This document shows positions 34,016-45,580 of a stretch of DNA of 64,000 bases, one piece after another. The notes under the pieces were generated by a model. The model made no database searches, was not told the DNA's origin, and saw only the letters and a list, made by a program, of their open reading frames with translations. A program made the translations under genes and the position numbers. Position 1 is the stretch's first letter, and each line of letters starts with the position of its first letter. The stretch is from Arachis hypogaea (Eukaryota > Streptophyta > Magnoliopsida > Fabales > Fabaceae), in contig NC_092051.1 in NCBI RefSeq assembly GCF_003086295.3, positions 74,277,772 to 74,341,771 on the forward strand, read 5' to 3'.

Positions 34016-34876
34016 GAGAAGAAAGAAAAGAAGAAGAAGAAGAGAAAATACGGAGGAGAGGGAGGGGTTTATATAGTGAGGGGAGAGTGGATGGATGTGA
34101 GTGGTGAAGGGATAATAGGGAAGAGAGTTTGAGGTGATTGGTGAAGGGTTTTGGGGAAGGGTGTTTATTGGGAAGAGAGGATGAATGTTGAGAAGAGGGA
34201 AGAGTATGAGTGGAGGTAGGTGGAGATCCTGTGGGGTCCACAGATCCTGAAGTGATCTGTGGAGCCCACAAATCCTGAGGTGTCAAGGATTTACATCCCT
34301 GTACCAATTAGGCATGTAAAATGCCCTGTATATGCAATCCTGGCATTTAACGCCAGACTACAGCATGTTTCTGGCGTCAAACGCCACTTCCATGCTTGTT
34401 TTGGGCGTTCAACGCCAGTCTGCAGCATGTTTCTGGCGTTGAACGCCAGTATGGTGCATGTTTCTGGCGTTAAACGCCAGTCTGATGCTTGTGTTTGGCG
34501 TTTAATGCCAGCTTTCCTCTGGGTGCAATCCTGGCGTTTAAACGCCAGACTGTTGCTTGTTTCTGGCATTTAACGCCAGTTTCATGCTCTGTTCTGGCGT
34601 TAAACACCAGCCAGATGCTCTTTACTGGCGTTTAAATGCCAGTAAGCCCTTCCTTCAGGGTGTTCTGTTTTCAATGCTATTTTTCATTCTGTTTTTTATT
34701 TTTCAGTAGTTTTTGTGACTCCACATGATCATCAACCTAATAAAACATGAAATAGAAATAAAAATAAAAATAAAATTAGATAAATAAAAATTGGGTTGCC
34801 TCCCAACAAGCACTTCTTTAATGTCAATAGCTTGACAGTGGGCTCTCATGGAGCCACACAGGTGATCAGGTCAATT
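34016..34876 (-). other. Element D spacer between protease and ORF2
   Basis: Contains about ten GGCGTT-N-AACGCC dyads at 34340-34645 and a hairpin at 34791-34806 (arms TTGGG / CCCAA, loop AGGCAA in the element's sense), the D counterpart of the post-pol hairpin of A, B, F and G. RT and integrase would lie here in an autonomous relative. Confidence 0.65.
34791..34806 (-). promoter_or_regulatory. TTGGG / CCCAA hairpin in D
   Basis: Five-base arms with loop AGGCAA. The outer pairs differ from A (GCTGGG / CCCAGC) and B (GGTGGG / CCCACC) on both arms. Confidence 0.6.
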
Positions 34877-35395
34877 TTATAGACTCCCAACACCAAACTT
34901 AGAGTTTGGATATGGGAGTTCAACACCAAACTTAGAGTTTGGCTGAGACCTCCCAACACCAAACTTAGAGTTTGACTGTGGGGGCCTTAGTTGACTCTGT
35001 ACTGAGAGAAGCTTTCTATGCTTCCTCTCCATTGTTACAGAAGGAGATTCTTGGGTTTTAAACATAAGGTTGTCCTCATTCAGTTGAAGGATCAATTCTC
35101 CTCTGTCTACATCAATCACAGCTCTTGCTGTGGCTAGGAAGGGTCTTCCAAGGATGATGGATTCATCCTCCTCCTTCCCAGTATCCAGGATTATGAAATC
35201 AGCAGGGATGTAAAGGCCTTCAACCTTTACTAACATGTCCTTTACTAGTCCATAAGCCTGCTTTCTTGAGTTGTCTGCCATCTCTAGTGAGATTCTGGCA
35301 GCTTGCACCTCAAAGATTCCTAGTTTCTCCATTACAGAGAGGGGCATGAGGTTTATCCCTGACCCAAGGTCACATAGAGCCTTCTCAAAGGTCAC
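34877..35395 (-). pseudogene. Protease of element D
   Basis: Aspartic protease-like region: DLGSGINLMP catalytic motif, central KQAYGLVKDMLVKV, LGRPFLATARAVIDVDRGE. It is out of frame with gag at about 35390. The C-terminus contains three SKFGVG repeats encoded by the TAAGTTTGGTGTTGG word, so the noncoding signal of this family has entered the coding frame. Confidence 0.8.
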
Positions 35396-37178
35396 AAGGT
35401 ATTAAGAACTTTCCAGGATCCTGTTTCTTCTGAGGCAATGTCAGTTGATCCAGATCACTTAGTTCATTGGTGAGTAAGGGAGGTTCATCTTCCCAAGTCT
35501 CATTACAAAATAATTTGGCATTCAGCTTCATGATTGCACCAAGGTACTTGGCAACTTGCTCTTCAGTAACATCCTCATTCTCTTCAGAAGAAGAATACTC
35601 ATCAGAGCTCATGAAGGGTACAAGGAGGTTCAATGGAATCTCTATGGTCTCTAGATGAGCCTTAAAGTCCTTTGGTTCCTCAAAGGGAAACTCCTTGTTG
35701 ATCACTGGACGTCCCAGGAGGTCTTCCTCACAGGGATTCACGTCCTCTTCCTCCCCTGTAGGTTCGGCCATGATTGTTAATTCAATGGCCTTGCACTCTC
35801 CTTTTGGATTTTCTTCTGTATTGCTTGGGAGAGTACTAGGAGGGATTTTAGTGACCCTTTTACTCAGCTGGCCCACTTGTGCCTCCAAATTTCTAATGGA
35901 GGATGTTGTTTTATTCATGAAACTCAGAGTAGCCTTAGATAAATCAGAGACTAAATTTGCTAAGCTAGATGGCTTCTGCTCAGAATTCTCTGTCTGTTGC
36001 TGAGTGGATGATGGAAAAGGCTTGCTATTGTTAAACCTATTTCTTCCACCATTATTAAAGCCTTGTTGAGGCTTTTTTTGATCCTTCCATGAGAGATTTG
36101 GGTGATTTCTCCATGAGAGATTATAGGTGTTTCCATATGGTTCACCCATGTAATTCACCTCTGCTATTGCAGGGTTCTCAGGATCATAAGCTTCTTCTTC
36201 AGAAGATGCCTCTTAAGTACTGTTGGATGCAGCTTGCATTCCATTCAGACTCTGAGAAATCATATTGACTTGCTGAGTCAATATTTTATTCTGGGCCAAT
36301 ATAGCATTCAGAGTGTCAATTTCAAGAACTCCCTTCTTCATAGGCGTCCCATTATTCACAGGATTCCTTTCAGAAGTGTACATGAACTGGTTATTAGCAA
36401 CCATGTCAAAGAGTTCTTGAGCTTCTGCAGGCATTTTCTTTAGGTAGATAAATCTACCTGCAGAGTGGTCCAGTGACATCTTTGATAACTCAGACAGACC
36501 ATCATAGAATATATCCAGGATGGTCCATTCTGAAAGCATGTCAGAAGGACACTTTTTGGTCAGTTCCTTGTATCTCTCCCAAGCTTCATAGAGGGATTTT
36601 TCTTCTTTCTGTCTGAAGGTTTGAACATCCACTCTAAGCTTGCTAAGCTTTTGAGGAGGAAAGAACTTGGCTAAGAAAGTCGTGACCAGTTTATCCTAAG
36701 AGTTCAGGCTATCTTTAGGTTGAGAGTCCAACCATACTCTAGCTCTGTCTCTTACAGCAAACGGGAAAAGCATAAGCCTGTAGACCTCGGGATCAACCCC
36801 ATTGGTCTTAACAGTATCACAAATCTGCAAGAATTCAGTCAATAATTGAAAAGGATCTTCAGATGGAAGTCCATGAAACTTGCAGTTCTGTTGCATCAGA
36901 GAAACTAATTGAGGTTTAAGCTCAAAATTGTTTGCTCCAATGGCAGGGATTGAGATGCTTCTTCCATGTAGATTGGAATTAGGTGCAGTAACATCACCAA
37001 TCATCTTCCTTGCATTATTGTTGTTAGGTGCGTCTGCCATCTCCTTTTCTTGTTCGAAAATTTCAGTAAGGTTGTCTCTGGATTGTTGTATTTTAGCTTC
37101 TCTTAGTTTTCTCTTCAGAGTCCTTTTAGGTTCTGGATCAGCTTCAACAAGAATGCCCTTTTCGTTGTCCCTGCTCAT
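35385..37178 (-). pseudogene. Gag of element D
   Basis: Reading frame of about 598 codons with TAG at 36696-36698 and TAA at 36213-36215. N-terminal basic stretch, then the gag core (ANNFELKPQLVSLMQQNCKFHGLPSEDP is recognisable in pieces, as are LFPFAVRDRARVWLDSQP and SLYEAWERYKELTKKCP), matching A gag. A C-terminal Asn-rich section (NPNLSWK, FNNGGRNRFNN) and a coiled-coil-like section precede the protease. The first stop replaces a position expected to be Trp. Confidence 0.85.
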
Positions 37179-38777
37179 ATAAAAAAGAAGAGAACAAGAA
37201 AAGAAGAGGAATCCTCTATGTTATAGTAAAGAGGTTCCTTATTGTTAGTAGAAGAAGAAAGGGAATAAGAGTGAAGAAGAATGGATAATCCAAACACAAG
37301 GGTGAGGGTAGGAGCAGAGATATGAGATGAAAAGAAGTGTTAGTAGATGAATAAATAAATAGAAGGAGATGAGAGAGAAGGGAATTCGAAAATTAAACAA
37401 AATAAAATAAAAAAATTTTAAAATTAAATTTAAAATTCGAAAATTAATAATTAAAATTAAATTAAAATTAAAACAATTAGTTAATTAAAATGAAATTTTA
37501 AAAAAGAGGGAAGGAATTTTCGAAAATTAAAGGTAGAAAGTTAGTTGGGCAGTTTTGAAAAAGATAAGAATCAAACAAAAAGTTAAGTGGTTAAGAGATT
37601 TTGAAAATCAAATTTTGGAAAGATAAGATTGAAATTTGAAAAAGATGTGATTGAAACAAAAATATAAGATTGATTGAAAAAGATTTGAAAGTCAAATTTT
37701 GAAAAGATAGGAAGTTAGAAAAGAAGTTAGAAAATATTTTAAATTTGATTTCGAAAAAGATATGATTGAAATTGAAAAAGATATGATTGAAAAATATTTT
37801 GAAAAAGGTTTGAAAAAGAAATTTAAAAAGATTTGATTTTGAAAATTAAAGTTGATTACTTGACTAACAAGAAACAAAAAGATTTGATTTTCAAATTTAA
37901 AGATTGAACCTTTCTTATTAGGCAAGTAACAAACTTTACATTTTTGAATCAATCACATTAATTGTTAGTAATATTTTCGAAAATTATGAGATAAAATTAA
38001 GAAAAAGATTTTTGAAAAATATTTTTATAATTTTTGAAAATAAATAAAAAAAATGAAAAAGATTTGATTTTTGAAAAAGATTTCGAAAAAGATAGGATTT
38101 TCAAATTGAAAATTTGATTTAACTCATAAGAAACAACTAAATTTTAAAAAGTTTTGAAAAAGTCAACTCAAATTTTCGAAAATTTATGAGTGAAAAAGGG
38201 AAAGATATTTTTTTGATTTTTGAATTTTTAATGATGAAAGAGAAAAACACAAAATTGACTCAATGCAAGAAAATTTTGGATCAAAACATGTGATGCATGC
38301 AAGAACACTATGAATGTCAAGATGAACACCAAGAACATTTTGAATGTCAAGATGAACACCAAGAACTTATTTTTGAAAAATTTTCAAGAAAAGAAAACAT
38401 GCCAGACACCAAACTTAAAAATTTTTATTCTTTAGACATTAACAAATTGAAAATGCATACGAAAAATAAGAAAAGACACAAAACAAGAAAATATGAAGAT
38501 CAAACAAGAAGACTGGCCAAGAACGACTTGAAGATCATGAAGAATGCTATGCATGAAATTTTCGAAAATAATTTTTAGAAAATAAAAAAGATGCAATTGA
38601 CACCAAACTTAAAACTTGACTCAAGACTCAAACACGAAACACAAAAATTTTTGGTTTTATGATTTTGTAAATTTTTTTTTTGGATTTTCAAAAATAAGAA
38701 ATAAAAAGCTTAAAATTAAAATAAAATTACCTAATCTGAGCAACAAGATGAACCGTCAGTTGTCCAAACTCGAACAA
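37179..38777 (-). other. Element D leader
   Basis: Very AT-rich, dominated by GAAAAAGATTTGAAA-like words. A tandem duplication of about 30 bases (TGAATGTCAAGATGAACACC start) lies at 38312-38370. CACCAAACTTAAA words occur at about 38406 and 38601, the reverse of the TTTAAGTTTGGTGT motif. No gene is supported. Confidence 0.55.
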
Positions 38778-38795
38778 TCCCCGGCAACAGCACCA
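38778..38795 (-). other. Primer binding site of D (tRNA-Asp type, decayed)
   Basis: Reads TGGTGCTGTTGCCGGGGA in the element's sense, two transitions from the A site. Confidence 0.75.
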
Positions 38796-38801
38796 AAAAC
38801 T

Positions 38802-40467
38802 TGGTGTGCGAAATCGTGATCATTCCATTCCTTGGTAACGGCGCTAAAAACTCAATACGCACGTTCATGATCTTATATCTGTTTCACAACTTCGTACAAC
38901 TAACCAGCAAGTGCACTGGGTCGTCCAAGTAATAAACCTTACGTGAGTAAGGGTTGATCCCACGGAGATTGTCGGCATGAAGCAAGCTATGGTCACCTTG
39001 TAAATCTCAGTCAGGCGGATTCAAATAGTTTTATAAAGTGATAAATAAAAGACAAATAGAATACAACTAGGATAGAGATACTTATGTAATTCATTGGTGA
39101 GAATTTCAGATAAGCGTATGGAGATGCTTTCGTTCCTCTGATCTCTGCTTTCCTGCTGTCTTCATCCAATCAATCCTACTCCTTTCCATGGCAAGCTTTA
39201 TGTAAGGCATCACCGTTGTCAATGGCTACATCCCATCCTCCTGTGAAAATGGTCCAATGCGCTGTCACTGCATTTCTAATCATCTGTCGGTTCTCGATCA
39301 TACTGGAATAGGATTTACTATCCTTTTGCGTCTGTCACTATGCCCAGCACTCGCGAGTTTGAAGCTCGTCACAGCCATCCCTTCCCAGATCCTACTCGGA
39401 ATACCACAGACAAGGTTTAGACTTTCCGGATCTCAAGAATGGCCATCCATGGGTTCTAACTTATACCACGAAGACTCTAATAGCTAGGACTCGGTCCCTT
39501 GTATTAGATATCCAAGAGATATCCATTCAATCTAAGGTAGAATGGAAGTGGTTGTCAAGCACGCGTTCATAAGTTGAGAATGATGATGACTGTCACGATC
39601 ATCACATCCATCATATTGAAGTACGAATGAATATCTTAGAAGCGGAATAAGTTGAATTGAATAGAAAAATAGTAGTACTTTGCATTAATCTTTGAGGAAC
39701 AGCAGAGCTCCACACCTTAATCTATGGTGTGTAGAAACTCTACCGTTTGAAAATATATAAGTGATAATGGTCCAGGCATGGCCGAATGGCCAGCCCCCAT
39801 AAAGGTCTAAGATAGCATAAAACTAATCAAAGATTCTCTACAAAGATAGTAAAAAGTCCTATTTATACTAAACTAGTTACTAAGGTTTACAGAAATGAGT
39901 AAATGATGCAGAAATCCACTTCCGGGGCCCACTTGGTGCGTGCTTCGGCTGAGCTTGAAGTTTACACGTGGAGAGGTCATTCTTGGAGTTGAACGCCAGT
40001 TTGTAACGTATTTCTGGCGTTGAACTCCACTTTACAACTTGTTTCTGGCGCTGAACGCCAGACTGTAACATGGAACTGGCGTTGAACACTAGTTTATATC
40101 GTCAATCCTTGTTCAAAGTATGAACTATTAAATATTGCTGGAAAGCCCTGGATGTCTACTTTCCAACGCAATTGAGATCGCACCATTTGGAGTTCTGTAG
40201 CTCCAGAAAATCTACTTTGAGTGCAGGGAGGTCAGAATCCAACAACATCTGCAGTCCTTCTTCAACCTCTGAATCTGATTTTTGCTCAAGTCCCTCAATT
40301 TCAGCCAGAAATTACCTGAAATCACGGAAAAACTCACAAAATCATAGTAAAGTCCAAAAATGTGAATTTTAATTAAAAACAAATAAAAATATACTAAAAA
40401 CTAACCAAATCATACTGAAAACTATGTAAAAACAATGCCAAAAAGCGTATAAATTATCCGCTCATCA
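38802..40467 (-). mobile_element. Element D 5' LTR
   Basis: 1666 bp, TGATGAGCGG start at 40467. U5 hairpin at 38937-38952 (arms CCTTAC / GTAAGG); a second PBS-like word lies inside the LTR near 38832-38850. Module at about 40123-40208, GGCGTT dyads at 39985-40095, TATA-like word at 39860-39867. Confidence 0.85.
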
Positions 40468-40633
40468 CCCAGCATTATACAGAGGCTATGTGATGAGGCT
40501 GGAGTTGAAAAGATCATTGATGAAGTGCTTGTAAAGCAAGACAAGTTCATAACTGCCAAAAAGATGGCCAAGGTGGTGGCTGTTCACCCACTCCACAAGG
40601 CCAGAGAACGAAGAGCTCATGCCCATGGACCAT

Positions 40634-40668
<35 letters not shown>

Positions 40669-41319
40669 GAGGAGGCAGAAGAGCAACCTCAATTCCTGCC
40701 ACTTCAACCACCACCACAATACCAATATCAGCAATTTCTAGAGGGATTCAATTGGGAGCAATTGCAAGGAGATGTACACCAAATGAAGGGTGATCTACAC
40801 CACTTGAGGGAAGATGTCAATCAACTCAAGGAAACTTAACAACAACAATGGAGCCAAGTCAACCAAAACATTCAACAACTCTAAGGGAATTGGGAGCATA
40901 TAAGGAAGGAGCAGCAAGAACAATTTGACTGGGGAGAGGTGCGAAGTGCACTGGACAAAATAGCAGAGCAAGGCAAATGGCAACAAAGGAACTTGGCCAA
41001 ATTTAGACATCTCTATGATGCCAGAACCATATCCAGGAGGTAGTATGACATCAACACACAAGCGAAGCTGGATCACTTGTGTAACGCCGTAGCCGCTCTA
41101 AACCCAGGATACCCAACCTTCATGCAAGGAATGGAAGAGCTAAGTGCAAGATAAGAGGAAATCCTAGCCAAACATAGGGAGGATGAAAGGAATTATATGA
41201 GGAGAGCAGGATTTTGGAAGCCCAAGGACACCAAAGCACAAGAAGGTTCCTCCAAGCCAGATGAAGGTGGCTCTTCCCCCTCCAAGAAGAAGGACAAAGA
41301 GAAGGTGCCAATGAACTAA
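40468..41319 (+). pseudogene. ORF2 C-terminal half of element C
   Basis: Frame continues from the D insertion to TAA at 41317-41319. It starts PSIIQRLCDEAGVEK, matching A ORF2 (PSVISLLCKDAGVRM), passes a poly-Gln run (CAA repeat at 40636-40668), a Pro/Gln-rich part, then a coiled-coil-like section and a Lys-rich tail. In-frame stops at 40633 and several later positions are mostly TAA in place of CAA. N-terminal half lost with the D-associated deletion. Confidence 0.75.
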
Positions 41320-42254
41320 AGATGAAGCTGCTCAAAGTTGTTGAGTCCCATGGTTGACACTTTCCAACTTCTGAAATCTTGTTTAAGTCTTTGCTTTATT
41401 TACTTTTTGAATAAATAGTCATGCTAGGATAGTTTATGCTTTATGCTTAGTTTTAAATTCCTGTTTGAAGTCTTTATGAGTTCTTCTTTTCAAGAAAGAA
41501 AATGCCATGTATTTCAAGTCTTCATTTCAACATAAATAAAAGTAGAGTTTGTCCCCATAAGAGTCACTGTGAGTTGTGCAAAAACAATGAGAGAGACCAA
41601 GGCCAAGATGGATTATCATACAAACTAAGAAATAAGAAACTAAGTGTGAAACCTTGGATGAACTAAAAAGAAAATGAGTCATGGAAGAGCAACTAGTCCT
41701 AGAAGGTATAACCAGGGAAGGCCAAAGGGTGTTCCTTGAATATCCATAGAACCAAGAGGTAGTAAGCAATAAAGACCCAAGGCTCTGAGCATCAACTACT
41801 GGGATAGAAAAAAAGAAACATTAAAAAGCTCAAAAAGAATTAAAGATCTTAGTAAATGCTTGTGGTGAAGATGTGTCAAGAAGAGACCTGGGCAAGTAAA
41901 TTCTTAGGGGTGTCTCAACACCTAGTACCCTAAAACCAACTGGTTTGGGAGTGCTGATTGAAAGCTTAAATAAAGGGTTGTCTTGAGACAAAACACTTAG
42001 AGTCGTAGTCAAGAAAGCAAAACAACCCTTACTACTTCAAGGTGACAATCAATAGACAGGACCCCTAAGACTTATACTTGAAAGAACCCTCAAGGATCCA
42101 AGAGCTTCCCATGACATTAAAATATTCATACATGTGTTGAACACTTAGTCTTACTCTTAGTTGTTATTGCAATCACTCAAAGCGAAGGCCTCAAGTTATA
42201 AAGGTTTACTCACATTGATTTGCTTGGGACAAGCAAAACTTAAGTTTGGTGTTG
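41320..42254 (+). other. Element C 3' UTR
   Basis: Noncoding, with words shared with the A and E2 3' UTRs (GGCTCTGAGCATCA near 41780, AATGCTTGTGGTG near 41855, AACACTTAGAGTC near 41992). Confidence 0.6.
42219..42254 (+). promoter_or_regulatory. RGGA-type hairpin and PPT-position motif of C
   Basis: Perfect eight-base arms TTTGCTTG / CAAGCAAA with loop GGA, then ACTTAAGTTTGGTGTTG and the LTR. Confidence 0.6.
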
Positions 42255-44765
42255 TGATGACTTGCATCATCTACCCTTCTATCTTGCATAAAGAAGACCA
42301 TAAAAGAGCATAAATCTCATTTGATCAGTACAATTTGTGCATTATTTGATGAATATTATGGTACACTACTTTGAGATGAGTTGTGCTGAATTTCAGGTGA
42401 GAAAAGCATCAAAAATTGGGTAGAAGACAAACAAGAAGCTGGGCATGTGAAACTGGCATGCCACTTGAAGCAAACGCCACAAAAATGCACTGGCGTGTCA
42501 TGCCAGGAGCTGGGCGTGGCACGCCAGTACTAAAGTCCAGAGAAGAAGTTCAAGCATGCATGTGGGCGTGGCACGCCAAAGACTAGGCGTGGCACGCTAA
42601 TACAAAATCCCAGAGAGCTACAATGGAGGACACAAAAGGGGCGTGGCACGCCAAGCTAGGCGTGGCACGCCTGGCCAATCAATTACTATGGGTGTGCCAC
42701 TTGAGCAAAAGGGCGTGGCATGCTAACTCACCATTCCAAGAAGAACCTTCACTATGGCGTGCCAATTGGTGTCGAAGGCGTGGCATGCTAGCCCCAAGAA
42801 GTCACTTGGGCGTGCCACTTGAGAACCCAGGCATGGCACGCCAAGCTTGAAGAGTTCACAAATCCATGGGCGTGCCACTTGAGCAGCATGGCATGGCATG
42901 CTGGTACAACAATCCAGAGAAGGGGATTAAAACAATTGAAGACTGGTCGTGCCACTTGAGTAACCACGTGTGGCACGCCAATGCACAAAGGACCAAAAGC
43001 AATGACTGGGCGTGCCACTTGAGTTCGAAGGCGTGGCATGCCAACCTTAGCATTTCACTATGGCGTGCCACTTGAAGACTGAGGCGTGGCATGCCAACTA
43101 CTGGAACCAAGACAAGATCATGGGCGTGGCATGCCAGCCTTTAGGCAAGGCACGTTGGTATAAGTTTCCAGAGAGGATGAAGGAGGCCAATTACATGGGG
43201 CGTGCCACTTGGTATCGAAGGCGTGGCATGCCACTCACCATTCTTCACTTGGGCGTGCCACTTGAGCAACCAGGCATGGCACACCAGTGTCATTCAGAGC
43301 GAAGCATTGGGGCGTGCCACGTAAGTTCGTGGCGTGGCACGCCAAACAGTGGAACCACTCACTCACAAAAGGGGTGTGGCACGCCAGACCCTGGGCGTGC
43401 CATGCTAGTTCAACTTTCCAGAGAAGCCTAGCCAAGCATAAAGCAAGGGCGTGGCACGCCAGACCTTGGGCGTGGCACGCCAGTACAAGTTTCCAGAGGC
43501 AAAGAGAAGTGAGAAAGGCAAGGGGCGTGCCACTTGAGTTCGAAGGCGTGGCACGCCAATACAAGAAATCCACTATGGCGTGCCACTTGAGTTCGAAGGC
43601 GTGGCATGCCAAGGTTGAGAGAGGGACGAGCGTGCCACTTGAAGGATTAGGCGTGGCACACCAAGCTGGAAGTGAAGGGCACGTGACACGCCAGAAAAGC
43701 ACCAGCCACACGCCAGCTGAAAAGTCATGCTTATTGAGTGTTTTCTTTTCCCTCCAAAATATAATTTTCCTTTTTCACTTTTGTAATTCTTTTATTTTAC
43801 TAGGAGTAGTATAAATACCCCCAAGGAGTACTGAAGAAAGGGGTTAAGCAGTCAGTTTTAGATCCACTTTTACACTTCACTTTTGAGTACTTTTTGAGGT
43901 ATGAGTAGCTAACTTCCCTCTCATTGAGAGAGGAAGCTCTGTTGTACTTGATGGATTGATAATAGTGAAATTCTTCTTCTCTTCATCTTCTCTTTGATTT
44001 TCTAGAAGGAATTTCATTCTTAATGCTTAGTATTCAATTATCTTGGGAAAGATATTGAATGCAATTGGGTTTCATGGAAACCTTGGGAAAAGAAACATGA
44101 AACCATGCTTGAAATCCCTTCTCACACTAGAGTAGAATCTGGGTTTTGGTGTTTGGATATGTGACATATAATCCTCCCTCTACTTGGACCTATAATGGTG
44201 TGTGGTATAATCAGGGACCAAGCATATCTCACTTCATGAGCAATTAGACCAAGGAATTGGCTATTGATCAAGATCTGATAGATTGAGTCACCAAGGGATT
44301 GGGGCTCAATCAATCATGATTGCCAAGGGGTCAATGAGTTGCATGATTGAAGAGGATATAAGCTAGATTTGATCAAAAGAGACAACACCTCCCAATCTCA
44401 ATGAATTTCCCCATTCTTATCTATCCATTTCTTTACAGCTTATTTTTATATTCAGCAATTCCCCATTCCCATTTACATTCAAGTCATTTATGATTCTGCC
44501 CTTTACTTTCTGCCATTTATATTTCTGCACTTTATTGCTTTTCTTTATATTCTAGTTATTTACATTTATGTCATTTACAATTCTGCACTCTACAATCCTA
44601 TTGATCCGCTTGACTTTTTATCAATTGATTAAAATTGCTCGAATTTGCCAATCTCTATGGATATGATCCCACTCCACTGTGGGTTATTACTTGACGATAA
44701 TTTTGGTGCGCTTGCCAAAAGGACTAATTCACAAATTTTGAATGGGGTGTGAATTCGAATCATCA
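42255..44765 (+). mobile_element. Element C 3' LTR (complete, 2511 bp)
   Basis: TGATGACTTGCATCA start (five-pair terminal hairpin), palindrome array 42440-43710, TATAAATA 43810-43817, C/T-rich leader with CTGCACTTTA words (44440-44590), U5 hairpin 44668-44683 (arms CCCAC / GTGGG). Confidence 0.88.
43810..43817 (+). promoter_or_regulatory. Putative TATA box in the C 3' LTR
   Basis: TATAAATA at the same position as in the 5' LTR. Confidence 0.5.
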
Positions 44766-44770
44766 CACTG

Positions 44771-45432
44771 CATAAACCAAAAGGCATTATTTTATAAGCA
44801 TATGTTCCAAAGGGACATGTAAAAGTAGTATTTTCCTGATCTTCAGGAGCTATATGAATCTTAAAATATCCTGTATAACCATCTAAAAAAGAATAATGAG
44901 ATTTACCTGACAGGGCATCAAGCATTTGATCAATGAATGGCAATGGGTAATGATCCTTGCGAGTGGCTTGGTTGAGACACCTATAGTCAATGCAAACTCT
45001 CCATGAATTCTGCACTCTAGTTGTCAGGAGCTCTCCATGCTCATTTCTTATTGTTGTGACTCCAGACTTCTTGGGCACCACTTGTACTGGACTTACCCAT
45101 TCACTGTCTGAGATGGGGTAAATGATATCTGCTTCAAGTAGTCTGGTTACTTCTTTCTTGACAACTTCTAAGATGGTAGGATTCAATCTTCTTTGAGGTT
45201 GACGGACAGGCTTTGCTCCCTCTTCTAAGAATATTCTGTGTTCACAAACTTGGGAACTGATGCCTACTATATCCGCCAAGCTCCATCCAATTGCTTTCTT
45301 ATGTTTTCTCAGTACACTGAGCAGTTGCTCGTCTTGTTGAGAGGTGAGTTCCTTTGCAATGATAACTGGGAACTTCTGCTTATCCTCAAGGTAAGCATAC
45401 TTGAGGTGTGGAAGAAGAGGCTTCAATTCCAA
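44771..45432 (-). pseudogene. Pol of element B, proximal part: RT N-terminal half
   Basis: RT fingers and palm ([68 protein letters not shown]). It stops at the C insertion within the MPFGLCNAP motif; the catalytic FLDD is on the far side at about 29400. The open frame running on to 44629 is C LTR sequence and is not part of the protein. Confidence 0.88.
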
Positions 45433-45580
45433 TTTCTACTCATACCTAGGCTCTGGATCATCCGGGGCTGGTGATAATGGTAAAGGGTCTTCATTGTTTT
45501 CAAAAAGTGTCTCCACACTTGGACCTTGCTCCATGTGCTTCTCTTCCATTTCTCATTGGTGAACTTTAACTACAGTTTCA
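45433..45580 (-). other. B pol linker between protease and RT
   Basis: Short frame-disrupted stretch between two recognisable domains; no separate gene. Confidence 0.5.

Larger units (their letters stand above)
31232..40467 (-). mobile_element. Element D: gag-protease-only derivative of the A family
   Basis: Minus-strand element with 5' LTR 38802-40467, PBS, gag, protease, an altered ORF2, 3' UTR and a 3' LTR truncated at its U5 side. There is no RT, RNase H or integrase between protease and ORF2, so it would need helper enzymes. LTR ends (TGATGAGCGG), palindromes and 3' UTR match A. It is inserted in C ORF2 (right flank CCCAG, 40468-40472); a deletion removed its left end and C integrase sequence. 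Confidence 0.88.
29514..44765 (+). mobile_element. Element C: LTR element with palindrome-array LTRs, internally deleted
   Basis: Starts TGATGACTTG after CATTG (29509-29513) and ends ATCATCA before CACTG (44766-44770), a target duplication with one mismatch. The B RT rejoins correctly across it. Remaining parts: a 5' LTR truncated at about 31131, about 100 bases of RNase H, nested D, the ORF2 C-terminus, the 3' UTR and a complete 3' LTR of 2511 bp. Confidence 0.9.

Noticed and set aside
42623..43814. Frames up to 175 codons in the C 3' LTR
   Set aside because: Same array as in the 5' LTR; repeat-driven, no domain.
44629..44770. C-terminal end of the open RT frame of B
   Set aside because: This part is LTR sequence of C read in frame; the true protein continues at 29513.
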